Part shown: piece after piece, positions 1 to 7,715 of the stretch | Layout of the letters: the number at the start of each line of letters is the position of its first letter | How positions within the stretch are numbered: position 1 is the first letter of the stretch | Source of the DNA: Betaproteobacteria bacterium | Lineage (GTDB): Bacteria; Pseudomonadota; Gammaproteobacteria; Burkholderiales; Casimicrobiaceae | Assembly (NCBI GenBank): GCA_016861105.1 | Contig: BOKS01000005.1 | Location: 62,001-126,000 of the forward strand | Reading direction: 5' to 3' | Length of the DNA stretch: 64,000 nucleotides | Notes under the pieces: model-generated | The model's database searches: none | What the model was told of the DNA's origin: nothing | What the model saw: the letters and a program-made list of their open reading frames with translations, nothing else | Translations under genes and position numbers: made by a program

Positions 1-194
1 TCTCCCCGTCGAGGCGTCGAAGCAGCCATTTCGCACGGGCCGCGCCCGGCCGTCAAGCCGCGATCCGCGACCGGGCGGACGCCGGCCGGCGGCGGGGCGC
101 GCGCTCGCGTTTCGCGCGTCGCCGGGTGTAGCATCGTGCGTTCGCGCATTCCGCCATTCCGGGTCGCGCCGTCGCGCCCCCTCAGGAGACCAGC

Positions 195-1538
195 ATGGGA
201 CACGCCGAATTCAAGGTCGCGAGCGACCCCGCCGCCGCGCCGCTCTCGCTCGACGAGTACTGGATGCCGTTCACGCCGAACCGCGACTTCCATCGCGAGC
301 CCAAGATGGTCGTGCGCGGCGAGGGCGTCTGGCTGTGGGACGACCGCGGGGAGCGGCTGATCGACGCCTCGTCGGGCCTGTTCTGCGTCAACGCCGGGCA
401 CTGCCGCCGCGAGATCGCCGACGCGGTCGCGCGGCAGCTCTCCACGCTGGACTTCATCGCGCCGTTCACGCGCGGCCACCCGAAGCAGTTCCAGCTCGCC
501 ACGCGCGTCGCCGAGCTCACGCCGGGCGATCTCAACCGCATCTTCTTCGTGAACTCCGGGTCGGAGGCGGTCGACTCGGCGATGAAGATCGCGCTCGCGT
601 ACTGGCAGGCGAAGGGCCAGGGCGGGCGCACGATGTTCGTGTCGCGCGAGCGCGCCTACCACGGCGTCAACTTCGGCGGGGTCTCGCTGTCCGGGATGGT
701 GAACAACCGCCGCAAGTTCGGGCCCGCGCTGCCCGGCATCGCGCACATGCGCCACACGCACGTCGAGGAGAACCGCTTCCGACCCGGCCAGGGCGAGCAC
801 GGCGCCGACCTGGCCGAGGACCTGCTGCGCTTCGTCAACCTCTACGGCGCGGAGAACATCGCGGCGTGCTTCGTCGAGCCGATCGCCGGCTCGACCGGCT
901 GCCTCGTGCCGCCGAAGGGCTACCTCGAGCGGCTGCGCGCCATCTGCGACGCGCACGGCATCCTGCTCGTCTTCGACGAGGTGATCTGCGGCTTCGGGCG
1001 CACCGGCAAGGCCTTCGCCGCGCAGAGCTTCGGCGTCACGCCGGACATGATGACGATGGCGAAGGGGATCACCAACGGCGCGCAGCCGATGGGCGCCGTC
1101 GCGGTGTCCGAGCGCATCCACGACGCGATCTTCGCCGCGGCCGGCGACGGCGCGATCGAGCTGTTCCACGGCTACACGTACTCGGGGCATCCGGCCGCCT
1201 GCGCGGCGGGCCTCGCCACGCTCGACCTCTACCGCGACGAAGGGCTGTTCGAGCGCGGCGCCGCGCTCTCGCCGTACTTCCTCGAGGGCATCTTCTCGCT
1301 GCGGGACGTGCCGGCCGTCGCCGACCTGCGCGGCTACGGCGTGATGGCCGCCATCGACGTCCACCCCGACGGTGCGCCGGGCAGGCGCGGCCACGCGTTC
1401 CAGAAGAGGCTGTTCGACAACGGCCTGCACCTCAAGGCCACGGGCGACTGCGCGATCGTCGCCCCGCCGCTGATCGCCACGCGCGAGCACGTCGACCTGA
1501 TCGTCGACATCTTGCGGCGCACGCTGAAGGCGCTCTAG
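195..1538 (+). CDS. tpa: Class III omega-aminotransferase, probable taurine:pyruvate (or beta-alanine:pyruvate) aminotransferase
   Basis: A 447-residue PLP-dependent class III aminotransferase. The GSEA motif (residues 122-125), the DEV motif (D261) and the Schiff-base lysine in MAKGITNG (K290) are all present. The N-terminal YWMPFTPNRDF and GLFCVNAGH stretches are typical of omega-amino acid:pyruvate transaminases. The ATG is preceded by AGGAG at 184-188 with six bases between. A weak -10-like TAGCAT lies near 129-134. The next genes are a TauABC-type importer and a phosphate acetyltransferase, which favours deamination of taurine to sulfoacetaldehyde with pyruvate as acceptor. Sequence alone cannot exclude beta-alanine:pyruvate transaminase. 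Bases 1-194 show no supportable gene. Confidence 0.85.
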   Translation: MGHAEFKVASDPAAAPLSLDEYWMPFTPNRDFHREPKMVVRGEGVWLWDDRGERLIDASSGLFCVNAGHCRREIADAVARQLSTLDFIAPFTRGHPKQFQLATRVAELTPGDLNRIFFVNSGSEAVDSAMKIALAYWQAKGQGGRTMFVSRERAYHGVNFGGVSLSGMVNNRRKFGPALPGIAHMRHTHVEENRFRPGQGEHGADLAEDLLRFVNLYGAENIAACFVEPIAGSTGCLVPPKGYLERLRAICDAHGILLVFDEVICGFGRTGKAFAAQSFGVTPDMMTMAKGITNGAQPMGAVAVSERIHDAIFAAAGDGAIELFHGYTYSGHPAACAAGLATLDLYRDEGLFERGAALSPYFLEGIFSLRDVPAVADLRGYGVMAAIDVHPDGAPGRRGHAFQKRLFDNGLHLKATGDCAIVAPPLIATREHVDLIVDILRRTLKAL

Positions 1539-1616
1539 CATTCCCGCGGTCCGGCGCCGCGGAGGCGGCGCATCCGGCCCGCCGGTCGTTCCGTCCACTT
1601 CACCCACGGGGGTCCC

Positions 1617-2627
1617 ATGAAACGCCGTGCCGCACTCGTCGCCGTCGCCGCGCTCGCGCTCGCCGCCCCGCTGTCGGCCGCGCGTGCCCAGTCCAAGGAA
1701 GTGACGATCGCCTACCAGGACATGGTCGTCCCCTATCGCGTCGCGCAGGAGGCGAAGGAGCTCGAGAAGGCCACCGGCTACAAGATCAACTGGCGCCAGT
1801 TCGGCGGGGGCGGCGAGGTGCTGAAGGCGATGGCGTCCGGGGCCGTGCAGCTCGGCGAGGTGGGCTCGGCCGGCATCGCGGCGGCGGTGTCGCGCGGCGA
1901 GCCGCTCGAGCTCTTCTGGATCCTCGACGACATCGGCAGCGCCGAGGCGCTGGTGGTGAAGAAGAACTCCGGCATCAGGACGCTCGCCGATCTCAAGGGC
2001 AAGAAGATCGCGATGCCGTTCAACTCGACGACGCACTTCCACACGATCGTCGCGCTCGAGCAGGCGAAGATCAACCCCGCCGACGTGCAGATCCTGAACA
2101 TGCGGCCGCCCGAGGTGCGGGCGGCGTGGCAGCGCGGCGACATCCACGCGACGTTCATCTGGAACCCGGTGCTCGAGGAGGTGAAGAAGGACGGCACCGT
2201 CATCCTGACCTCCGGCAAGATCTCCGCAGACACCGGCAAGGCCACGTTCGACGGCTACGTCGCGAACCGCGAGTGGGCGAAGGCGAACAAGGACTTCATG
2301 GTCAAGTTCGTGCAGCTCCTCGCCAACGCGGACGAGAGCTACCGGAAGAACAAGGCGAAGTACACCAGGGACTCGGCCGAGGCCAAGGCCATCGCCAAGT
2401 GGTCGGGAGCCAAGCCCGAGGACGTGCCCGGCAGCATCGACCTCTACGCGTTCCCCACGGCGAAGGAGCAGGCCGCGAAGTGGCTCGGCGGCGGCAAGGA
2501 CTCGATCGCCGCGAAGGCGCTCGCCGCGACGGCGCAGTTCCAGCTGGCGCAAAAGCAGATCGAGAAGACACTTCCGGACTACTCGGTCGTCGTGAACCCG
2601 GCCTACGTGCAGGCGATCGCCAAGTGA
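1617..2627 (+). CDS. tauA: Taurine/sulfonate ABC transporter periplasmic binding protein
   Basis: A 336-residue exported solute-binding protein. It starts with two basic residues, an Ala/Leu-rich core and an ARAQ signal peptidase site near residue 25. The body has the TauA/SsuA/NMT1-like layout: a [13 protein letters not shown] stretch early, then [18 protein letters not shown] and a [12 protein letters not shown] segment that matches TauA-type proteins. It captures an organosulfonate in the periplasm and hands it to the downstream permease and ATPase. A strong hairpin and two REP-like repeats separate it from tauB. That arrangement would let the binding protein be made in excess over the membrane parts. 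Taurine as ligand is inferred from the neighbours. Confidence 0.85.
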   Translation: MKRRAALVAVAALALAAPLSAARAQSKEVTIAYQDMVVPYRVAQEAKELEKATGYKINWRQFGGGGEVLKAMASGAVQLGEVGSAGIAAAVSRGEPLELFWILDDIGSAEALVVKKNSGIRTLADLKGKKIAMPFNSTTHFHTIVALEQAKINPADVQILNMRPPEVRAAWQRGDIHATFIWNPVLEEVKKDGTVILTSGKISADTGKATFDGYVANREWAKANKDFMVKFVQLLANADESYRKNKAKYTRDSAEAKAIAKWSGAKPEDVPGSIDLYAFPTAKEQAAKWLGGGKDSIAAKALAATAQFQLAQKQIEKTLPDYSVVVNPAYVQAIAK

Positions 2628-2628
2628 C

Positions 2629-2681
2629 GCATCGGCTCGCTTTCCGGCCCGCGGGCGGGCCGGAAAGCGAAGTGCCGATGC
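2629..2681 (+). terminator. Long intra-operon hairpin after tauA
   Basis: Two nested stems begin two bases after the tauA stop. The outer arms are GCATCGGC (2629-2636) and GCCGATGC (2674-2681). The inner arms are 15 bp and perfect: CGCTTTCCGGCCCGC (2638-2652) against 2655-2669. There is no U-run, so it more likely stabilises or attenuates the tauA transcript than terminates it fully. Confidence 0.6.
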
Positions 2682-2792
2682 GTCATCCCCGCGCAGGCGG
2701 GGATCCAGCGTCTTTCGCCGTGCCGCGTCCCGCGCCTCCGACGACGCGTCATCCCCGCGCAGGCGGGGATCCAGCGTCTTTCGCCGTGCCGC
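2681..2792 (+). repeat. Two REP-like palindromes between tauA and tauB
   Basis: Two copies start at 2681 and 2747 (66-bp spacing). Each reads GTCATCCCCGCGCAGGCGGG followed by GATCCAGCGTCTTTC. The palindrome and its CCAGCGTCTTTC tail match the repeat units around the GIY-YIG gene at 62.8-63.7 kb. One dispersed REP family is therefore present at both loci. Confidence 0.8.
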
Positions 2793-2838
2793 ATCCCGCG
2801 CCCCCGACGGCGCGTCGTCGCTGCGCACGCTCACCGCG

Positions 2839-3645
2839 ATGAGCAAGCTCGAGATCCGCGACCTGTCCGTCCACTACGCCGGCCGGCGCGGCGGCCCCGG
2901 GACGCACGCGCTCGCGCACATCGACCTCGCGCTCGATCCCGGCGACTTCGTCGTGGCGCTGGGCGCCTCCGGCTGCGGCAAGACGACGCTGCTCTCGTGC
3001 ATCGCCGGCTTCATGCCCTACTCGTCGGGCGAGATCGTGCTGGACGGGCGTCCCGTGGTCGGGCCGGGCGCGGAGCGCGGCGTCGTGTTCCAGAAGCACG
3101 CGCTGATGCCGTGGCTGTCGGTGGCGGAGAACGTCGAGTTCGGGCTGCGCATGCGCGGCGTCGACCGCGCCACGCGGCGCCGCATCGCCCTCGACAAGCT
3201 CGCGCAGGTGGGCCTGACGAAGTTCGCGGACGCGCCGATCTACCAGATCTCGGGCGGCATGCAGCAGCGCGTCGGGCTGGCGCGCGCGCTGGCGAGCGAT
3301 CCGGAGGTCATGCTGATGGACGAGCCGCTCGGCGCGCTCGACGCCCTCACGCGTGAGCAGATCCAGGAGTTGATCCTGAAGCTGTGGTGGCAGACGAGGA
3401 AGATGTTCTTCTTCATCACGCACAGCGTCGAGGAGGCGCTGTTCCTCGCCACCGAGCTGATCGTGATGACGCCGTCGCCCGGGCGCATCGCCCATCGCTA
3501 CAGGCTCGACTTCGGCCGGCGCTTCGTCGAGTGCAGCGACGCGCGGGCGGTCAAGTCGGATCCCTCGTTCATCGCGCTGCGCGAGGAGGTGCTGCACACC
3601 ATCCACTCGGCGCCCGGCGCCGAGGCCGCGGAGGCCGCGGCGTGA
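2839..3645 (+). CDS. tauB: Taurine/sulfonate ABC transporter ATP-binding protein
   Basis: A 268-residue ABC ATPase of the nitrate/sulfonate/taurine family. Visible motifs in order are Walker [10 protein letters not shown], the signature [14 protein letters not shown], Walker [14 protein letters not shown], and a switch histidine in [14 protein letters not shown]. It energises uptake through TauC. The ATG has no obvious Shine-Dalgarno sequence and lies just after the REP repeats. The tauC frame begins about 60 bases downstream. Confidence 0.9.
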   Translation: MSKLEIRDLSVHYAGRRGGPGTHALAHIDLALDPGDFVVALGASGCGKTTLLSCIAGFMPYSSGEIVLDGRPVVGPGAERGVVFQKHALMPWLSVAENVEFGLRMRGVDRATRRRIALDKLAQVGLTKFADAPIYQISGGMQQRVGLARALASDPEVMLMDEPLGALDALTREQIQELILKLWWQTRKMFFFITHSVEEALFLATELIVMTPSPGRIAHRYRLDFGRRFVECSDARAVKSDPSFIALREEVLHTIHSAPGAEAAEAAA

Positions 3646-3706
3646 GGCCGCGGGGCCGCCCCGGGAGCGCGTCGGCCCCGGCGTGCGTGGCGCGAGGGGT
3701 CTTCCG

Positions 3707-4585
3707 GTGAGCGCGAACGCGAAGGCCGCGCAGGAGTCCCGTGCGCCGTCCGCGCCGTCGGGCGCACCGGCGCAGGTGCCGGCGTCGCAGCACGTCGCGG
3801 GCTACAGCGTCCCCGGCGAGGGCTCGAGCGTCGTCATCAGCATCGTCACGGTCGTCGCGATCTTCGCGCTGTGGTGGACTGCGACGCACCTCGGCTGGAT
3901 CCGCGACATCTTCCTGCCGAAGCCCGAGCGCATCCTGACGAGCTTCGTCGAGGCGTGGAACGGCGAGATCCAGGGCGGCAAGCCGCTGTGGGAGCACTTC
4001 ATGTGGAGCATGATCCGCGTGTTCGCGGCGTTCGTGCTCGCGTGCGTCACGGCGATCCCGGTGGGCATCGCCATGGGCGTGTCGCGGATCGCGCGCGGCA
4101 TCTTCGACCCGCCGGTCGAGTTCTACCGCCCGCTGCCGCCGCTCGCCTACCTGCCGCTGATCGTGATCTGGTTCGGCATCGAGGAGACGGCGAAGGTCGT
4201 GCTCATCTACCTCGCCTGCTTCGCGCCGCTCGCGATGGCCGCGCGCGCGGGCGTCAGGAGCGTGATGATCGAGCAGATCAACGCCGCGTACTCGATGGGC
4301 GCGTCGAAGTGGCAGGTGATCCGCCACGTCGTCATCCCGGCCGCGATGCCGGAGATCTTCACGGGCATGCGCATCGCGATCGGCTTCGGCTGGACCACGC
4401 TGGTCGCAGCCGAGATGGTCGCGGCGACCGCCGGTCTCGGCCAGATGGTGCTCAACGCGTCGAACTTCCTGCGCACCGACGTCGTCATCATGGGGATCGT
4501 GGTCATCGGCGCAGTCGCCTACGCCTTCGACCTGCTGATGCGCCACGTCGAGCGGCTGGTCGTGCCGTGGAAGGGCCGGGCCTAG
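3707..4585 (+). CDS. tauC: Taurine/sulfonate ABC transporter permease
   Basis: A 292-residue inner-membrane permease with about six hydrophobic segments. The permease-ATPase coupling loop reads AYSMGASKWQVIRHVVIPAA, the EAA motif of binding-protein-dependent permeases. I chose the GTG at 3707 because GAGGGG at 3694-3699 gives a good ribosome site. An in-frame GTG at 3683 would add eight residues. The first 45 residues are Ala/Pro/Ser-rich and probably cytoplasmic. The stop codon TAG forms the base of a long palindrome. Confidence 0.88.
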   Translation: MSANAKAAQESRAPSAPSGAPAQVPASQHVAGYSVPGEGSSVVISIVTVVAIFALWWTATHLGWIRDIFLPKPERILTSFVEAWNGEIQGGKPLWEHFMWSMIRVFAAFVLACVTAIPVGIAMGVSRIARGIFDPPVEFYRPLPPLAYLPLIVIWFGIEETAKVVLIYLACFAPLAMAARAGVRSVMIEQINAAYSMGASKWQVIRHVVIPAAMPEIFTGMRIAIGFGWTTLVAAEMVAATAGLGQMVLNASNFLRTDVVIMGIVVIGAVAYAFDLLMRHVERLVVPWKGRA

Positions 4586-4655
4586 GGCCTGTTCACGCCA
4601 TGGCCGCATGCGCGAAGGGTCGCGCCCGCGTGTCCATGGCGTGAACTGGCCCTAG
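4582..4655. terminator. Stop-codon-embedded palindrome after tauC
   Basis: Arms at 4582-4603 and 4634-4655 pair over 22 bp with one mismatch. The left arm runs CTAGGGCCTGTTCACGCCAT and contains the tauC stop TAG; the loop is 30 bases. A related palindrome with the same CCTGTTCACGC core lies at the uvrA stop (27561-27612). It is probably a bidirectional terminator or a dispersed 3'-end element. The rest of the gap to 4828 shows nothing. Confidence 0.6.
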
Positions 4656-4827
4656 CCGGCGTCCGGGCAGGCGCGCCGCACGTCCACGGGGCGCGCGGCG
4701 TTTCCCTCGGGCGGCCGTCCCGCCGGGCAGGCCGGCGCGAACACCGCGACGCCCGCCCCTCCGGCGCCGGTCGCCATCCATCGGGTTCGATTGACAACGG
4801 CCGCGGCGCCTTGCGAGCCTTCGCCGG

Positions 4828-5799
4828 ATGACCTCCCGGCCGCACCTGCAGAAGCTGGTCGAGCGCGTCCGCGCCAGGCCGCCGCTGGAGGCGGCCCTCG
4901 TGCACCCGGTCGACCGCGAGTCGCTGCAACTCGCGCTGTCCGGCGCCTTCGCCGGCTACCTCGCGCCCACCCTCGTGGGTCCCGAGCGGCGCATCCGCGA
5001 CGAGGCGGACCGTGCGGGACTCGACATCACGCGGCTGCCGCTGGTCGACGCCCCGGACGATCCGCGACGAGCCGCGGAGCACGCCGTCGTCCTCGTGCGT
5101 GCCGGGCGGGCACAGGCGCTGGTGAGGGGCGCGCTGCCCGTCGACGACCTGCTCGCCCCGGTGGCCGCAGCGAACAGCGGCCTGCGCACTTCGCGACGGC
5201 TCTCGCACGCGCTGTTCCTCGACCTTCCGGGGCAGGCGCGGCCGCTGATCGTGACCGACGCCCTCGTCAACGTCGCGCCGAACCTCGCCGCCAAGAAGGA
5301 CATCGTCCACAACGCGGTGGTGCTCGCGCACGCGCTGGGACTCGCCGAGCCGCGCGTCGCGCTCCTCGCCGCCAAGGGGACGGTGGCGCCCGCATTCCCG
5401 TCGACGAGCGAGGCTGCGGCGCTGCGGTCGATGGCGGCGCAGGGCGCGTTCCCCGGCGCGCTCGTCGACGGGCCGATGACGCCGGACGTCGCGATCTCCG
5501 CGGAGGCCGCGCGGCACGCCGGCCTGCGCTCGGCGGTGGCCGGCGCGGCGGACGTGCTGGTCGCGCCGACGATGGAGTCCGCGGTGATGCTCTCGCGCGC
5601 GCTGGTCGGGCTCACAGGCGGCGTGGCGCCGGGCCTCGTGCTGGGCGCGCGCGTGCCGATCGTCGTGCCGGGCGCGCAGGAGCCCATCGAGTCGCGCATC
5701 GGCTCGTGCGTGCTCGCCGCGCTGCTCCACGCCGCGACCGGGGACGCACCGGCCCTCGCCGATCCGCCGCGCCCGCGCTCGCAGCCCGCGGTCGCCTAG
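4828..5799 (+). CDS. pta: Phosphate acetyltransferase (Pta/Ptb family)
   Basis: A 323-residue phosphate acyltransferase, the compact Pta/Ptb type without the extra N-terminal domain of E. coli Pta. The core stretches VTDALVNVAPNLAAKKDIV and the terminal GVAPGLVLGARVPIVVPG are family hallmarks. It interconverts acetyl phosphate plus CoA with acetyl-CoA plus phosphate. In taurine catabolism this step follows Xsc, which releases acetyl phosphate and sulfite from sulfoacetaldehyde. Its place after the tau importer supports that role. A general overflow role or a phosphate butyryltransferase activity cannot be excluded. The gene is separated from tauC by a palindrome and may have its own promoter. 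Confidence 0.85.
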   Translation: MTSRPHLQKLVERVRARPPLEAALVHPVDRESLQLALSGAFAGYLAPTLVGPERRIRDEADRAGLDITRLPLVDAPDDPRRAAEHAVVLVRAGRAQALVRGALPVDDLLAPVAAANSGLRTSRRLSHALFLDLPGQARPLIVTDALVNVAPNLAAKKDIVHNAVVLAHALGLAEPRVALLAAKGTVAPAFPSTSEAAALRSMAAQGAFPGALVDGPMTPDVAISAEAARHAGLRSAVAGAADVLVAPTMESAVMLSRALVGLTGGVAPGLVLGARVPIVVPGAQEPIESRIGSCVLAALLHAATGDAPALADPPRPRSQPAVA

Positions 5800-5887
5800 A
5801 TCGTCGCCCCGGCGGTCCGGCCCGCGCCGATTTGCACGATCGGCCGCGTAGCCAGCATCATCGCGGTTTCACGCCGCGCGCATCGCC

Positions 5888-7672
5888 TTGTCCCCGCTCG
5901 CCCTCAGGCTGTTCCCGTTCCTCGCGTGGCGCTCCCGCGTCCGGCGGGACACGCTGAAGGCCGACGCCGTCGCCGGCATCGTCGGCGGGCTCGTCGTCCT
6001 CCCGCAGGGGGTCGCGTACGCGACGCTGGCCGGGCTGCCGCCGCAGTACGGCCTCTATTGCGCGATGGTCCCCGCGGCGGTCGCGGCGCTGTGGGGCTCG
6101 TCGTGGCACCAGATCAGCGGGCCGACGAATGCGCTGTCGCTGGTCGTGTTCGCCGCGGTCGCCCCCCTAGCGGCCCCCGGCGGCGCGGAGTATGTGACGC
6201 TCGTGCTCACGCTGTGCCTGATGGTCGGCCTGACGCAGTTCGCGATGGGGCTGGCGCGGCTCGGCGCGCTGGTGAACTTCATCTCCCACACGGTGATCGT
6301 GGGGTTCACGGCGGGCGCGGCGCTGCTCATCATCGCGGCACAGCTGCGCCACTTCTTCGGCCTCCCGCTCGCCGACGGCGGCAGCTTCTACACCACGCTG
6401 CGGCGCTTCGCGCAGTCGCTGGACGGGATCGATCCCGCCGTCACGGCGACCGGCGTGGTGACGCTGGCCGCCGCGATCGCGTCCCGCCGCCTGCTGCCGC
6501 GCATCCCGTACATGATCGTCGCGATGGTCGCCGGCAGCGTGTTCGGGTTCGCGCTGACGCGCGCGACCGGCGCTGCGATCCGCGTCGTGGGCCCGCTGCC
6601 GTCGAGCCTGCCCCCGCTGTCGCTGCCGTCGTTCGACCCGGACGTCTGGCGCTCGCTCGCGCCCGCCGCGCTCGCGCTCACGGTGCTCGGCCTCACCGAG
6701 GCGGTGTCGATCGCCCGGGCAGTCGGCCTCAAGGCCGGCCAGCGCATCGACGGCAACCAGGAGTTCATCGGCCAGGGGCTGTCGAACGTCGCCGGCGCGT
6801 TCTTCTCGGCCTACCCGTCGTCCGGCTCGTTCAACCGCAGCGGCCTCAACTACGAGGCCGGCGCGAAGACCCCGCTCGCCGCGGTGTTCTCGGCGGTCGC
6901 GCTGGTGCTCGTGCTCCTGGTCGTGGCGCCGCTCGCCGCGTGGCTTCCGCTGGCGGTGATGGCGGCGCTGCTGTTCGTCGTCGCCTGGGGGCTGATCGAC
7001 CGGCGCGAGATCGCGCGCGTGTTCCGCGCGAGCCGCGGCGACGCGACCGTGCTCGTCGTCACGTTCGTCGCCACGCTGACGATGCCCCTCGAGTTCGCGA
7101 TCTTCGTCGGCGTGCTGGCGTCGCTGCTGGTCTACCTCAACCGCACCACGCACCCGCGGCTCACGCGCATCGCCCGCAACCCCGCGATCGGCCGCTTCGT
7201 GCCCGCGAGCGCGACGGCGCCGCCGTGCCCCCAGCTCGACATCCTGCGCGTCGACGGCTCGCTGTTCTTCGGAGCGGTCGAGCACGTGCGCGACGAGCTC
7301 GAGACCGCGCGCCGCGACCGGCCGGACGTGCGGCACGTGCTGCTGCTGGGCGCGGGCGTGAACTTCGTCGACGTCGCCGGTGCCGAGCTGCTGGCGCAGG
7401 CGGCGCGCGAGTTCCGCGCCGCCGGCGGGGCGCTGTACCTGTGCGGCTTCAAGCCGCAGGTGCGCGAGGTCCTGGAGAGCAGCGGCGCGCTGGAGGCGAT
7501 CGGCCCCGAGCGCCTCTTCGACGCCAAGGGCGAGGCGCTCGTGGCGATCTACGCGCGGCTCGTCCCGTCGACCTGCGCGTCCTGCACCGTCCGCGCCTTC
7601 GCCGAGTGCCACGCGGTGCTGCCGGACGGCACGCCGCGCGAGCGCAGCCGGCCGGCGTTCGACCTGACGTAG
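5888..7672 (+). CDS. SulP-family anion transporter with STAS domain
   Basis: A 594-residue inner-membrane transporter. Roughly residues 20-430 hold many hydrophobic helices with the SulP signature around LPQGVAYATLAGLPPQYGLY. Residues about 450-560 form a STAS domain. The tail contains a CASCTVRAFAEC cluster. The start is a TTG; the next in-frame Met lies inside the membrane region, so TTG is likely real. Family members carry sulfate, bicarbonate or dicarboxylates. Beside a taurine pathway that releases sulfite and sulfate, a sulfur-oxyanion or acetate-related role is a reasonable inference, but the substrate is unknown. Confidence 0.85.
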   Translation: MSPLALRLFPFLAWRSRVRRDTLKADAVAGIVGGLVVLPQGVAYATLAGLPPQYGLYCAMVPAAVAALWGSSWHQISGPTNALSLVVFAAVAPLAAPGGAEYVTLVLTLCLMVGLTQFAMGLARLGALVNFISHTVIVGFTAGAALLIIAAQLRHFFGLPLADGGSFYTTLRRFAQSLDGIDPAVTATGVVTLAAAIASRRLLPRIPYMIVAMVAGSVFGFALTRATGAAIRVVGPLPSSLPPLSLPSFDPDVWRSLAPAALALTVLGLTEAVSIARAVGLKAGQRIDGNQEFIGQGLSNVAGAFFSAYPSSGSFNRSGLNYEAGAKTPLAAVFSAVALVLVLLVVAPLAAWLPLAVMAALLFVVAWGLIDRREIARVFRASRGDATVLVVTFVATLTMPLEFAIFVGVLASLLVYLNRTTHPRLTRIARNPAIGRFVPASATAPPCPQLDILRVDGSLFFGAVEHVRDELETARRDRPDVRHVLLLGAGVNFVDVAGAELLAQAAREFRAAGGALYLCGFKPQVREVLESSGALEAIGPERLFDAKGEALVAIYARLVPSTCASCTVRAFAECHAVLPDGTPRERSRPAFDLT

Positions 7673-7691
7673 CCGCGCTCGCCCGCGCCTG

Positions 7692-7715
7692 CCGCGCGCC
7701 GCCGCGGGCGCGCGG
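7692..7715. terminator. Hairpin between convergent SulP and decarboxylase genes
   Basis: CCGCGCGCC at 7692-7700 pairs with GGCGCGCGG at 7707-7715 across a 6-base loop. The stem ends directly at the decarboxylase stop codon. There is no T-run. It is placed to separate two convergent transcripts. Confidence 0.45.

Noticed and set aside
1-29. Start of a leftward gene at the window edge (minus-strand ATG at 27-29)
   Set aside because: Only nine codons are visible and there is no ribosome site or recognisable motif.
335-2842. Very long open frames overlapping recognised genes on either strand (for example 335-2842, 10147-13413, 14613-16484)
   Set aside because: They are rich in Arg, Ala, Gly and Pro without domains and mirror high-GC genes in another frame; they are shadows of real genes.
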